A model generated the notes under the pieces. The model had not been told where the DNA came from, did not search any database, and worked only from the letters and a program-made list of their open reading frames with translations. A stretch of DNA of 32,942 bases from positions 8,890 to 41,831 of the forward strand of contig LFSN01000038.1 of assembly GCA_001513125.1 (NCBI GenBank), read 5' to 3'. How positions within the stretch are numbered: position 1 is the stretch's first letter; each line of letters begins with the position of its first letter. This document shows positions 8,092-15,854 of the stretch, piece by piece. The stretch is from Clostridia bacterium DTU030. Its GTDB lineage: Bacteria > Bacillota > DTU030. A program made the position numbers and the translations under genes.

Positions 8092-8286
8092 ATGGCCGAA
8101 TACATTGTTGAGGTAGACGCCCAGGGAAAGGTGAACCTCCCCCTGGAAATCAGGAAAAAACTGCAGGTAGGGGAGGGGGATAACCTGATCTTCCGGGCCA
8201 AGGAAGGAAAGGTGGAAGTGGAGAAACTCCCCATGAGCATCGATGATTACGAAACATTAACAATGGTTGGAACAGTAGAAATTTAA
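8092..8286 (+). CDS. AbrB/SpoVT-type DNA-binding domain protein
   Basis: 64 aa from ATG 8092, which has GGGAGGTG nine bases upstream; ATG 8065 in frame is less well placed. The sequence VEVDAQGKVNLPLEIRKKLQ followed by VGEGDNLIFRAKEGKVEVEKL is the swapped-hairpin AbrB fold, a dimeric DNA-binding domain used by transition-state regulators and by antitoxins. No toxin gene (PIN, MazF or similar) is adjacent, so a regulator rather than an antitoxin is likelier here. The C-terminal 18 residues are a short tail with no recognised domain. Targets cannot be inferred from the sequence. Confidence 0.8.
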   Translation: MAEYIVEVDAQGKVNLPLEIRKKLQVGEGDNLIFRAKEGKVEVEKLPMSIDDYETLTMVGTVEI

Positions 8287-8350
8287 CCAAGTTAGTAGTA
8301 TAATTTGGCAAAGGGCTTGCCCTGGGAACAAAATAAGGGGGGATGGCTGT

Positions 8351-8539
8351 ATGAAGATGTACGTGGATCAGGATCTGTGTATAGCCTGTGGTGCTTGTAT
8401 TAACATTTGTCCGGCGGTCTTTGATTGGAACGATGACGGAAAGGCGGAGGCCATCAAGGAAGAGATCCCGGAAAATGTCGAGGGCGATGCCATAGAGGCT
8501 ATGGAAAGCTGTCCGACGGAGGCCATCAAGAAGGCCTAG
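8351..8539 (+). CDS. Small 4Fe-4S ferredoxin
   Basis: 62 aa. Cluster ligands are expected to be C10, C13, C16 (CIACGAC) and C54 (ESCPTEAI); C20 (NICP) is an additional cysteine as in monocluster ferredoxins of thermophilic anaerobes, where it can form a disulfide. Only one complete cluster motif is present, so it is a single-cluster, low-potential electron carrier. AAGGGGGG precedes the ATG. It is convergent with the aldehyde:ferredoxin oxidoreductase genes on the other strand, for which a ferredoxin is the natural electron acceptor; that functional pairing is inference from proximity. Confidence 0.92.
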   Translation: MKMYVDQDLCIACGACINICPAVFDWNDDGKAEAIKEEIPENVEGDAIEAMESCPTEAIKKA

Positions 8540-8550
8540 AGAAACCCATT

Positions 8551-8576
8551 GGAGGCTGCCTGCAGGGGCAGCCTCC
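8551..8576 (+). terminator. Terminator hairpin after ferredoxin
   Basis: Perfect 10-bp stem GGAGGCTGCC / GGCAGCCTCC with a six-base loop, followed by ATAATTATA rather than a long T run. It separates the convergent ferredoxin and MoaD-like genes. Confidence 0.65.
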
Positions 8577-8659
8577 ATAATTATACAACCGGGCTCAGAT
8601 ATACCCTGGGGCCCCCATTGCCCAACCGGTGCCCTTGAGGCAGTGTAGGCCCCGGCTGT

Positions 8660-8908
8660 CTAACCTCCCAACAGGGGAAAGAGGATATACACCTCATCTC
8701 CATCCTGCAGCGGGTCTTCTTTCTTCACCATTACACCGTTTACCATACAAGTTGTCATGGTCAGCAGTTTCCTTTCCTGCTCCGTCAGTTCAGCAGCTAT
8801 TAATTCGAGGAGTTTGGCCACTGTGGCATCTGCGGGCAAATGATATTGGCTGGCAGTGGGGCCCAGCTTTGTCATTGGTGCCCCGAAATATTTGACACTT
8901 ACCTTCAA
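8660..8908 (-). CDS. MoaD/ThiS family sulfur-carrier protein
   Basis: 82 aa, beta-grasp sulfur carrier ending in the required Gly-Gly (LFPLLGG) that is thiocarboxylated. The N-terminal MKVSVKYFG strand, LLELIAAEL helix and GDEVYILFPLLGG C-terminus are typical of MoaD. Start is TTG 8908, five bases after GGAGGG. It follows the aldehyde:ferredoxin oxidoreductase gene by 45 bases on the same strand, so it is most likely a dedicated carrier supplying dithiolene sulfur for the tungsto- or molybdopterin of that enzyme. MoaD-like genes beside AOR genes are a known arrangement. Confidence 0.88.
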   Translation of the reverse strand: MKVSVKYFGAPMTKLGPTASQYHLPADATVAKLLELIAAELTEQERKLLTMTTCMVNGVMVKKEDPLQDGDEVYILFPLLGG

Positions 8909-8953
8909 TTACATCCCTCCGGTTGGTCTTTTTATTATCATTTGCCCGGCCCT

Positions 8954-10813
8954 TTAGCTCCCATACAAATCTCTAATTACTTCTTCCAGCTGTCCCAGTT
9001 GTTCCAGGGACGCGCGGGATGGTTTGCCTGTTTCCAGATCCCAATGGGCGGCAGTAAAGAAATTGCGGGCCAGTTTTTCATTATCTATGGTAACTCCCGC
9101 CAAGGGACCGGCTTCCAGGGGTGGTTTTCCTACAACCCGCTCGGAAATGGTGCAGTCGGCGGGCGTGATGCCTTCCCGCAGGTTGAAGGCCAGGCGCATG
9201 TTAAGGATGCGAAGGCCCGTATTCAAACTGTCTTCGGCGGTGAAGGGGATGCCCAGAATAGCTTCGGCGTAGTCATGGAAGGCCTGGGGTGTAACCCCCA
9301 CACTGAGGGCAAACATGCAGAAGCCCAGGCTGTTGAGGACCTCCTGGAAGGTGGTCGCCTTGAGATCTGCTTCTCCGGTCCCTTCGTACACATACTTTTC
9401 CTCCGGCGGCAGTCCCAATTGACCTATGCCAATTCCCCCCTTAACGTGCCGGCCGGGGGTGGGGTCGAACTGGTAGGTGCGTGCCAGACCAGGGCCCAGG
9501 CGGGGGTCGTGCATGGGGATTTCAATACCCGATGCCGTCTGCAAGTATTCTGCCCCTTTGTTCCACACCCTGGCGGCATAGGCGGAACCGTTGGCCAGCA
9601 CGGCACCACAGCCTTCGCCGTCGGCCATTTTCTGCAGCAGGGCTACGATGGCCTCCCCGTTGCCCCAGGTCAACTCAATTCCATCCAGGTCTTCCTTGGT
9701 GAGGATACCCCGCTCGTAACATTCCATGGCCCAGGCGATGGTCATGCCGGCGGAGATGGTATCCAGGCCGTAGCGGTTGCAGACTTCATTGGCCTTGAGG
9801 AGGGCGTCCTCTTCATCGCAGAGGAGGGCGGGTCCGAAGGCGCCGCTGGTTTCATATTCGGGCCGCTCCGTCGGCCCCAGGGGCCAGCGGCCGGCGTTAA
9901 CCTCATATTCGGCCCCACAGCCCAGGGGGCAGTTGTAGCAACCATACTTCTTCACCTTGTACTTGTCTAAGGCTTCCCCCGACAGCTTTTGGGCCCTTTC
10001 CTCCCCAAAATCTACGATGCCGGCCCCAGCCCAGTTTTTAACGGCACAGTCGCCGCTTAAGATAGAGCCTGCCGTTATAGAAGTAGTGCCGTATTCCGAC
10101 CAGGCCGGTGTGGCGGGATGTTCCTGCATCATCTTAACTACAGCCTTGTTGATTGCCAATATTTTTTCCGGGTTGGCGACGGGTACTGTACCGGTACCTC
10201 GCACGGCAATGGCTTTCAGCCTCTTGGCACCCATTACGGCGCCACCACCGCCCCGACCGGGGGCCCGGTGGCCGTCATTGATGGGGCAGGCCAGGAGGGA
10301 CACCCTTTCCCCGGAAGGCCCGATGGCGGCGACTCGTATCTTTTCATCCCCGAGTTCCTCCTGCAGGGCAGCCCAGGTTTCCTTGGTATCCAGGCCCCAC
10401 AGGTGGGAGGCGTCTCTGATTTCTGCTGTACCGTCTTTAATCCATAAATACACCGGTTTTGGGGAAATCCCAGAAACAAAGACGGCGTCATAGCCGGCCT
10501 TTTTCAATTCCGGGCCAAAATAGCCGCCGGAATTGGCGTCGTTCCAGCCCCCGGTTATTGGCGATTTGTGGACAATGGTATAGCGGCCGCAGAAGAGGGC
10601 CCTTGTACCCGTAGCCGGTCCGGGGAGAAAGCCGATAACATTGTCCGGGCCCAGGGGATCTACACCAGGCTGCATCATTTCATACAGAACCTTGGCGCCG
10701 ATTCCATAACCACCGAGAAAACTGCGGGCTAAATCTTCGGAAAGGCTTCTTTCCACCAGTTCTCCTCTGGTGAGGTCCACAAACAACATCTTGCCAGCAT
10801 AACCACCGATCAT
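8954..10813 (-). CDS. Aldehyde:ferredoxin oxidoreductase (tungsten/molybdopterin type)
   Basis: Oxidises aldehydes to acids (or the reverse) with ferredoxin, using a bis-pterin tungsten or molybdenum site and a 4Fe-4S cluster. Start ATG 10813 follows GGAGGGAGAGGGAG and gives 619 aa; an upstream in-frame start would add 34 residues encoded within the leader structures. Cluster ligands are C292, C295, C299 (YGCYNCPLGC) and C499 (LNSLGFCMF), matching spacing in the Pyrococcus enzyme. The N-terminal GGYAGKMLFVDLTRGE and the AGRGGGGAVMG-like segment APGRGGGGAVMGAKRLKAIA at 184-203 are family signatures. The substrate cannot be told from sequence. It is co-oriented with the MoaD-like gene and has its own promoter and long leader. 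Confidence 0.94.
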   Translation of the reverse strand: MIGGYAGKMLFVDLTRGELVERSLSEDLARSFLGGYGIGAKVLYEMMQPGVDPLGPDNVIGFLPGPATGTRALFCGRYTIVHKSPITGGWNDANSGGYFGPELKKAGYDAVFVSGISPKPVYLWIKDGTAEIRDASHLWGLDTKETWAALQEELGDEKIRVAAIGPSGERVSLLACPINDGHRAPGRGGGGAVMGAKRLKAIAVRGTGTVPVANPEKILAINKAVVKMMQEHPATPAWSEYGTTSITAGSILSGDCAVKNWAGAGIVDFGEERAQKLSGEALDKYKVKKYGCYNCPLGCGAEYEVNAGRWPLGPTERPEYETSGAFGPALLCDEEDALLKANEVCNRYGLDTISAGMTIAWAMECYERGILTKEDLDGIELTWGNGEAIVALLQKMADGEGCGAVLANGSAYAARVWNKGAEYLQTASGIEIPMHDPRLGPGLARTYQFDPTPGRHVKGGIGIGQLGLPPEEKYVYEGTGEADLKATTFQEVLNSLGFCMFALSVGVTPQAFHDYAEAILGIPFTAEDSLNTGLRILNMRLAFNLREGITPADCTISERVVGKPPLEAGPLAGVTIDNEKLARNFFTAAHWDLETGKPSRASLEQLGQLEEVIRDLYGS

Positions 10814-10847
10814 CTCCCTCTCCCTCCTGTTTTTATTTTTTGTTGCT

Positions 10848-10896
10848 AAAAAAACAAGGAGCACATCCTTTGGTTTAAATCCAAGGGATGAACTCC
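10848..10896 (-). terminator. Intrinsic terminator inside the AOR leader (attenuator candidate)
   Basis: Read on the minus strand, a hairpin (GGAG, CAUCC, UUGG paired with CCAA, GGAUG, CUCC around a short AU-rich loop) is followed by UUG and seven U residues. It ends only about 35 bases before the AOR start codon, so it would stop transcription before the gene unless prevented. Confidence 0.7.
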
Positions 10897-10940
10897 TTTG
10901 CACACTGGCAGGCATAAAGATCGCTCTTTATACCCTGACG

Positions 10941-10970
10941 TTTTTAGGAACTGATTTTAGTTCCTAAAAA
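10941..10970. repeat. 30-bp perfect palindrome in the AOR leader
   Basis: Arms TTTTTAGGAACT (10941-10952) and AGTTCCTAAAAA (10959-10970) with a six-base centre. It may be a regulator binding site or a hairpin of the leader RNA. Confidence 0.85.
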
Positions 10971-11011
10971 TCGGAGTGATTATTCTTTTTCATTAGAGGC
11001 TATTGTGAATT

Positions 11012-11040
11012 CTTATATCTATAGTCCACTTAATTGTTAA
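11012..11040 (-). promoter_or_regulatory. SigA promoter for AOR
   Basis: Minus strand: -35 TTAACA (11040-11035), 17-base spacer, -10 TATAAG (11017-11012); each hexamer matches consensus at five of six positions. Transcription would start near 11005. Confidence 0.75.
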
Positions 11041-11145
11041 TGTAGCGCCAGTATAACATTTCACAACTGCGGTAAGTCAAAGAGAATTTAGACGGTTCTT
11101 AAATTTGTAAATGCCAAATGCGCCTGATATCACCGGATTACGGAG

Positions 11146-13224
11146 TTATTCACAACAAACCTGGTTTTCTGCCAAAACCCTTATAAGTTCTTGGCGATTA
11201 GTTGTCGGCTGCCGGCAGGCGAAGTTTTCGCAGAGGTAGTAGGTGGTTTTTCCTTGTAGAGGACGCATTTCGGCAGTAAAGGGGGCAAGGGCCTTTAATT
11301 CTTCCGCGTCTTTACCCTCCAGCCGGTAGAGGAAGGTGGTGGTGGGGGCAAAGGGGCGGGTTATGGGGGCCAGCTCCTGCCGCAGCTTTTCTCCTCCTTG
11401 TTCTGCTGCTATAACTACTTCCCGAGGGGCGGCGAGGGACAAGTGCAGGGCAGACAGGAAGAAGGTATAGCCGGCGGGGTAGCGGCTGACGGTGCCGGAA
11501 AAGGTTCGGAACAAGGTCTCCGCACGGTCGGTGAATTCCTCCCGGCCGGTGAGGCGGCCCAGGCGGAGGAGGTTGAGGGCGGCCATGGAGTTGCCCGAGG
11601 GGATGGCACCATCGTAGACCTCTTTGGACCGGGTCAAGATTTCCTCACTGTCATGGCCGGTGAAAAAGTATCCACCTTCTCCTTTGTCCCAAAAGAGCCG
11701 GTCCTGTTCTTCCTGTAGTTTTAGGGCCCGCCGGAGCCAGGCTGCCTTCTGGTCTGCCTGGTAAAGCTCCAGCAGGGCCCAGATGAGGGTGGCGTAATCA
11801 TCAAGATAGGCCGGGTAGGCTGCTTCCCCGTCCCGGTACCGGGCCAGGAGGCGGCCTTCCTTGCTGCGCAGGTGAGTCCAGATAAACTCCATGGCCTGGA
11901 CGGCCCCTTCCAGGTATTGGGGCTCAGAAAGAATCCGGGCCCCCATGGCCAGAGCAGCAATCATGAGGCCGTTCCAGGAAGTAAGGATCTTGTCGTCCTT
12001 GTGGGGGTGGATGCGTTTCTCCCGGGCGGCAAAGAGCCTCTGGTAGGCGGCGGCCAGGTGGTCTTCTTCCCGCGGGTCCCCCTCTGCCTCCAATACCTCA
12101 CCCCGGACCCGGTTTAAGATATTTTTCTCGGCGAAATTCCCAGCTTCGGTAACCCCGTACCAGCGGCAGAACTCTTCCCCCAGCTCTGTGCCCAGGATTC
12201 CCTTGATTTCGGCCGGGGTCCAGGTATAGAACTTCCCCTCCTCCCCTTCGGAATCGGCATCTTCTGCCGTGTAGAAGGCTCCGGCAGGGGAGGTCATATC
12301 CCGCAGGACATAGGTGAAGATCTCCCGGGCAATGCGGGCAAAGCGCTCCTTGCCGGTAACCTGGTATCCCTCTAGATAAGCCATGGCCAGGAGGGCGTTG
12401 TCGTAGAGCATTTTTTCAAAGTGGGGCACAAGCCATTTCCCATCGACGGAGTAGCGGGCAAAGCCGTAACCGAGATGATCATAGATGCCGCCCCGGTGCA
12501 TGGCCTCCAGGGTGTTTTTCACCATAGAAAGGGCATCTTCCGCCCCGGTCCAGTGCCAGTAGCGGAGGAGGAAGTGGAGGTTGTGGGGGGTAGGAAATTT
12601 GGGGGCCCCGCCAAAACCACCGTAGGTTTCATCATAGTTCTCCTTGAGGAAAGTATAGGCTGTGTGTAAGATATCCTCATCCAGTTCTCCCCGGTCCCTG
12701 CCCTGGGTTTGGGCCTGGAGGACTCTGGTCAACTCCTCACCGGCCTGGACAAGTTCTGCCCGGTTGCTGCTCCACTGGTCATGGATGGCTGCCAGGATAT
12801 CCAGCAGTCCCGGCCTTCCGAACTTGCTCTCTTTGGGGAAATAGGTGCCGGCGAAGAAGGGCTTTTTCTCTGGGGTCATAAAGATGGTCAGGGGCCAGCC
12901 CCCCTGGCCCGTTAGCAGCTGGCAGGCCTGCATATAGATCTGGTCGATATCCGGCCGCTCCTCCCGGTCCACCTTGATGGAGACAAAGTACTCGTTCAGA
13001 AGCTCTGCTACTTCTCTGTTTTCGAAGGATTCCCTTTCCATCACATGGCACCAGTGGCAGGTAGAATAGCCGATAGAAAGGAAAATGGGTTTATCTTCCG
13101 CTCTGGCCCTGGCAAAGGCCTCTTCTCCCCAGGGGTACCAATCTACCGGGTTATAGGCATGTTGGAGGAGGTAGGGGGACTTTTCCTTTATTAATCTATT
13201 GGCTCCTTTGGTACCGGTTGTCAT
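11146..13224 (-). CDS. Thioredoxin-domain protein of the YyaL/DUF255 family
   Basis: 692 aa, normal family length. The N-terminal domain [16 protein letters not shown] then [17 protein letters not shown] contains a thioredoxin-like CHWC pair (C56, C59) and is the DUF255 (SSP411-like) signature. The remaining roughly 500 residues form an alpha/alpha-barrel resembling N-acylglucosamine 2-epimerases and glycosidases, with segments such as [17 protein letters not shown] and [13 protein letters not shown]. The cellular role is not established; redox or glycan-related activity has been proposed for relatives. ATG 13224 is preceded by GAGGAGGGTCGCT. It is transcribed separately from the neighbours. 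Annotation as a family is secure; annotation of function is not. Confidence 0.92.
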   Translation of the reverse strand: MTTGTKGANRLIKEKSPYLLQHAYNPVDWYPWGEEAFARARAEDKPIFLSIGYSTCHWCHVMERESFENREVAELLNEYFVSIKVDREERPDIDQIYMQACQLLTGQGGWPLTIFMTPEKKPFFAGTYFPKESKFGRPGLLDILAAIHDQWSSNRAELVQAGEELTRVLQAQTQGRDRGELDEDILHTAYTFLKENYDETYGGFGGAPKFPTPHNLHFLLRYWHWTGAEDALSMVKNTLEAMHRGGIYDHLGYGFARYSVDGKWLVPHFEKMLYDNALLAMAYLEGYQVTGKERFARIAREIFTYVLRDMTSPAGAFYTAEDADSEGEEGKFYTWTPAEIKGILGTELGEEFCRWYGVTEAGNFAEKNILNRVRGEVLEAEGDPREEDHLAAAYQRLFAAREKRIHPHKDDKILTSWNGLMIAALAMGARILSEPQYLEGAVQAMEFIWTHLRSKEGRLLARYRDGEAAYPAYLDDYATLIWALLELYQADQKAAWLRRALKLQEEQDRLFWDKGEGGYFFTGHDSEEILTRSKEVYDGAIPSGNSMAALNLLRLGRLTGREEFTDRAETLFRTFSGTVSRYPAGYTFFLSALHLSLAAPREVVIAAEQGGEKLRQELAPITRPFAPTTTFLYRLEGKDAEELKALAPFTAEMRPLQGKTTYYLCENFACRQPTTNRQELIRVLAENQVCCE

Positions 13225-13294
13225 AGCGACCCTCCTCAGGGTAAAGTGGATACTTCAGTTCTAGTATAACCGATAATAGTAGTATTAACATACT

Positions 13295-13322
13295 GGCCCC
13301 GGGTACAGGACAACCCGGGGCC
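13295..13322 (-). terminator. GC-rich hairpin after the propeller gene
   Basis: Perfect 10-bp stem GGCCCCGGGT / ACCCGGGGCC with an eight-base loop, just downstream of the gene ending at 13368. No U-run follows on the minus strand, so termination efficiency is uncertain. Confidence 0.55.
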
Positions 13323-13367
13323 GGGCGGTGGGACGGGTTTGCTGTCAACTCCTAAACCTCACAATTC

Positions 13368-14864
13368 CTATGGCCTGCCCTTTACCCACACTTCACAGCC
13401 TTGGAAGGGATTGGCGGTACCAAGATATAGCTTTTCTTCTTCAGACACAAACAGCATCCTGATGCCGTAGTTATAGGGATTTCCCAAACCGTTTAGGGAT
13501 ACCGCCTCCCAATGGACACCATCCTGGGTTTTCCAGAGGTCAAAACCGAAGACCCTATAACCCAATTTCATTACGAAACAGGCGAGATATTCCAATAACT
13601 TCCTGACATTGGGCTTTTTCAGGATACCTTTCATTTCGGCCAGTTCTTCCCTGCCCAAGTCAATATTATCTGCTCCGGTTCTACCTAGCATGGGCAGCAA
13701 AATCTGCAAAATATCCGGCAGCAGGGGCAGGAAGGGCGGTATTAACACCGACCAGCTAAAGGTACCCAGATATAGCTGGTTTCCAAAGGGCTGCAGCTGC
13801 CAGCAGTAGGCATTGGATATATTGCCAAAGCCGGAAGGGTAACCGCTTAGCGGTTGCCCCCTGGTACCGGTGGTGGGATTGGTAGGCACTACAGGTGGTC
13901 CCCCCACGACCAGCTCCCAGTTGTCATCTTTATCGATTCTGATCAGATCAAAACCCTTGGGTGGTACAATATCCTGTTCGGGATTGGCGCTGAATACGAC
14001 AGCTTCAATGGCCGTTCCCACATAAATATGATCACGAAAAACGGCTATGGACCAGGGGTGTTCATTGCGGGCATCACCGGCTCCCTGATCGACCACCAAT
14101 TTCCAGTTATCCTTTTCCGGCAGCTCCCCCAGTGTTCGCCATATTTCAAAACCATTGGGTTGGACAGTTCCCACGTAGAGATGATCATTATAACTGAGGA
14201 TAAGATCTATGCTGCCCCGGGGGTTTTTACCTGGCTCGCCGGCCACATCCACCAGCTGCCATCCTTCCCCCTCTGGATCCTCGCTGGCAAATAAGAGGGT
14301 TTCCCCCATACCCAAAAAGGGTAAAGCCCCCATGTAGAGCTTACCCTTGTGTTCAGTCATATATCGGGCTGAGTATCCGGTTATGCCTGAATCCAGCGGA
14401 TACCAATTTGTTCCATCGGTTGATTTTAGAATAAGCAGGTTGGGGTTTAAGGGAGTAAGGGCAGCGGCATAAAGGGCTGTTTCTCCTTTAGGAGTAGTAT
14501 AGCGCTTCATAAACCGAAAACCGATATTCATTGACTCCGGAGGTGCTTTGTAAACCCTTTCCCAGCCTTGGCGGCCGCTTTTATGATAGCGCCAGATTTC
14601 ACCACTATCGTCGACAACTTCCGGTTCCAGCTCTGGAGGTACAGGTATTTCACTGCCAAGGATTTCACTGATGTACCGCAGCAGAGAGTGGACAATATTC
14701 CTGGCGGTTCCTACATAGATATAATCGCCCATTTCTTCCATTGACCAGACATAATTATTTTGCCTGGCATTATTTGGATCTACCCTATCAAAACCCCGGA
14801 CCGGAGTTATTTTCTTAAAATCCTTTGCTCCAGGGGAAAAACTGATATTTCCCTGGTATTCCAT
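13368..14864 (-). CDS. Unassigned seven-bladed beta-propeller protein
   Basis: 498 aa; I do not recognise a named family. Seven repeats of the form [LI]Y[VLMA]G[TA] preceded by a turn are spaced through the chain at about residues 48, 130, 176, 229, 279, 364 and 479 (DYIYVGTAR, TALYAAALT, GKLYMGALP, DHLYVGTVQ, DHIYVGTAI, NQLYLGTFS, EKLYLGTAN), most followed by W-containing strands such as NWKLVV and NWELVV. This is a BNR/Kelch-like propeller pattern. A hydrophobic, proline-rich insertion at 370-394 interrupts blade six. There is no signal peptide, so it appears cytosolic unless exported another way. ATG 14864 is preceded by GGGGGTG. No enzyme motif is evident; it stands alone between unrelated genes. 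Confidence 0.7.
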   Translation of the reverse strand: MEYQGNISFSPGAKDFKKITPVRGFDRVDPNNARQNNYVWSMEEMGDYIYVGTARNIVHSLLRYISEILGSEIPVPPELEPEVVDDSGEIWRYHKSGRQGWERVYKAPPESMNIGFRFMKRYTTPKGETALYAAALTPLNPNLLILKSTDGTNWYPLDSGITGYSARYMTEHKGKLYMGALPFLGMGETLLFASEDPEGEGWQLVDVAGEPGKNPRGSIDLILSYNDHLYVGTVQPNGFEIWRTLGELPEKDNWKLVVDQGAGDARNEHPWSIAVFRDHIYVGTAIEAVVFSANPEQDIVPPKGFDLIRIDKDDNWELVVGGPPVVPTNPTTGTRGQPLSGYPSGFGNISNAYCWQLQPFGNQLYLGTFSWSVLIPPFLPLLPDILQILLPMLGRTGADNIDLGREELAEMKGILKKPNVRKLLEYLACFVMKLGYRVFGFDLWKTQDGVHWEAVSLNGLGNPYNYGIRMLFVSEEEKLYLGTANPFQGCEVWVKGRP

Positions 14865-15104
14865 AATATCACCCCCGTTCTAGATTATGCCGGGGGATAA
14901 GTATTGTTCGTATCCGGGGCAGCAAAGTTTGCTATGCAGATGGAAAGCCCGTATTCTAGCTAACAAGTTTTTCTATTATGCTCTTTGGCTCTTAATCAGT
15001 ATGCTAGCGCTTCTGGTTAAGAAATCCTCCGCCAGGACTGGATAACAGGGGTGATAATCAGCATACGAAACATCAAAATAAGAGCAAGATGAGGAGGTGA
15101 TGGA

Positions 15105-15548
15105 GTGAGGGTTGGTAAAGTCTTTGTATTTCTCAGCACTGCAACTATAGTTATCTTTTCGGTCCTTGGCTGTAGTTTATTGCGGCCGCAAAAAACACCT
15201 GCCCCTGCTCCCGAGGAATCACCCGAGCAGCAGATACCCATGGACAAAATTGAAGATGGAACCTATACAGGAGAGACAGAACCCGATGATCATGGCTGGC
15301 GGGGTGAAGTGGAAATAGTCGTAGATGGTGGGAAAATAAAAGAGGTAAGGTATGAAGAATATGATGAAGACGATAATCCCAAGTCGGCATCTGAAGATTA
15401 CAATGCCCTTTGGGAAAGGGAAGCGGGTATAAGTGCTGAAGAAGCTTTCTCCCAGTATGAGGAGGCCCTCATTGAAAAGCAGGACATTGAAGAAGTTGAT
15501 GTGATCACCGGGGCAACAAAACCCATGAGAAGTTCACTACAGCAGTGA
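15105..15548 (+). CDS. FMN-binding-domain lipoprotein, C-terminus frameshifted
   Basis: As encoded, 147 aa from GTG 15105 (AGGAGG seven bases upstream). An N-terminal hydrophobic segment ends in the lipobox VLGC, followed by a Pro/Glu-rich linker. The domain DGTYTGETEPDDHGWRGEVE, VDGGKIKEVRYEEYDED and VDVITGAT is the FMN_bind type seen in pheromone-like lipoproteins of Firmicutes, in which a threonine near the GAT motif can carry covalent FMN. After ITGATK the frame changes to unrelated PMRSSLQQ and stops, while the shifted frame continues with the expected family ending. So the gene is a recent frameshift or a sequencing error. It is exported and lipid-anchored, probably in electron transfer or flavin handling. 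Confidence 0.8.
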   Translation: MRVGKVFVFLSTATIVIFSVLGCSLLRPQKTPAPAPEESPEQQIPMDKIEDGTYTGETEPDDHGWRGEVEIVVDGGKIKEVRYEEYDEDDNPKSASEDYNALWEREAGISAEEAFSQYEEALIEKQDIEEVDVITGATKPMRSSLQQ

Positions 15549-15577
15549 AAAATGCATTGGAAGAGCAAGGCACCTAA
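15522..15577 (+). pseudogene. Out-of-frame C-terminal tail of the FMN-binding lipoprotein
   Basis: Reading from CAT 15524 gives HEKFTTAVKNALEEQGT and a stop at 15575-15577, which is the usual helical ending of this lipoprotein family (compare ...FKKAVKxAL). One missing base near the AAAACCC run at 15518-15524 explains the change of frame; adding one base would restore ITGATKTHEKF. Confidence 0.75.
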
Positions 15578-15629
15578 ACTGGCCGTGCTATTGGATAGAG
15601 CCGATTGAGCAGCATCTAGGAGCTGAAAT

Positions 15630-15646
15630 CCCGCCTCTTTGGCGGG
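15630..15646 (+). terminator. Short hairpin terminator
   Basis: CCCGCC TCTTT GGCGGG followed by CTTACAT, about 50 bases after the restored end of the lipoprotein gene. No U-run is present. Confidence 0.5.
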
Positions 15647-15793
15647 CTTACATACATATACCTGTGAACCATTTTCCTTCCGTAAAAAATTGCATACGGG
15701 ACATTCTTTTCCCTGCTGTTGTTCTAATAAGCATATTTTTCCGCTGAGGTCTGGTGCTTTATTTGCGGGAAGTCCTGTATTCTTGACAGACAA

Positions 15794-15827
15794 AATGCGG
15801 TTCAGCGAAATTGTCCTGAACCGCATT
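15794..15827. terminator. Hairpin between convergent genes
   Basis: Perfect 12-bp stem AATGCGGTTCAG / CTGAACCGCATT with a ten-base loop. On the minus strand it is followed by TTTGTC and lies just after the symporter stop, so it probably terminates that gene. Confidence 0.7.
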
Positions 15828-15854
15828 GGTTATTATTAGAGTTGGAAATACAGA

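Larger units (their letters stand above)
10814..11005 (-). promoter_or_regulatory. Structured AOR leader, riboswitch or attenuator candidate
   Basis: On the minus strand, in order: ACUCC (10977-10973), a palindromic hairpin (10970-10941), a 10-bp stem capped by a GCGA tetraloop (10934-10911), then GGAGU (10896-10892), which starts the terminator. ACUCC can pair with GGAGU to close a three-way junction and break the base of the terminator, the usual logic of a switching leader. It may belong to the molybdenum/tungsten cofactor class given the gene it precedes, but I could not match the consensus from memory. No gene is present. Confidence 0.5.

Noticed and set aside
8065-8286. AbrB-like gene as the antitoxin of a toxin-antitoxin pair
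   Set aside because: No toxin gene lies on either side; neighbours are lgt and a ferredoxin.
8840-9970. Long open frame (376 codons) opposite the AOR gene
   Set aside because: It is fully antisense to a clear AOR coding region, has no start context and matches no family; a consequence of GC-rich codon use.
15398-15826. Minus-strand open frame with CPVC and CKPAKEAG segments beside the lipoprotein gene
   Set aside because: It crosses two hairpin terminators and overlaps the end of the lipoprotein gene; the zinc-like segment is part of the terminator sequence read backwards.
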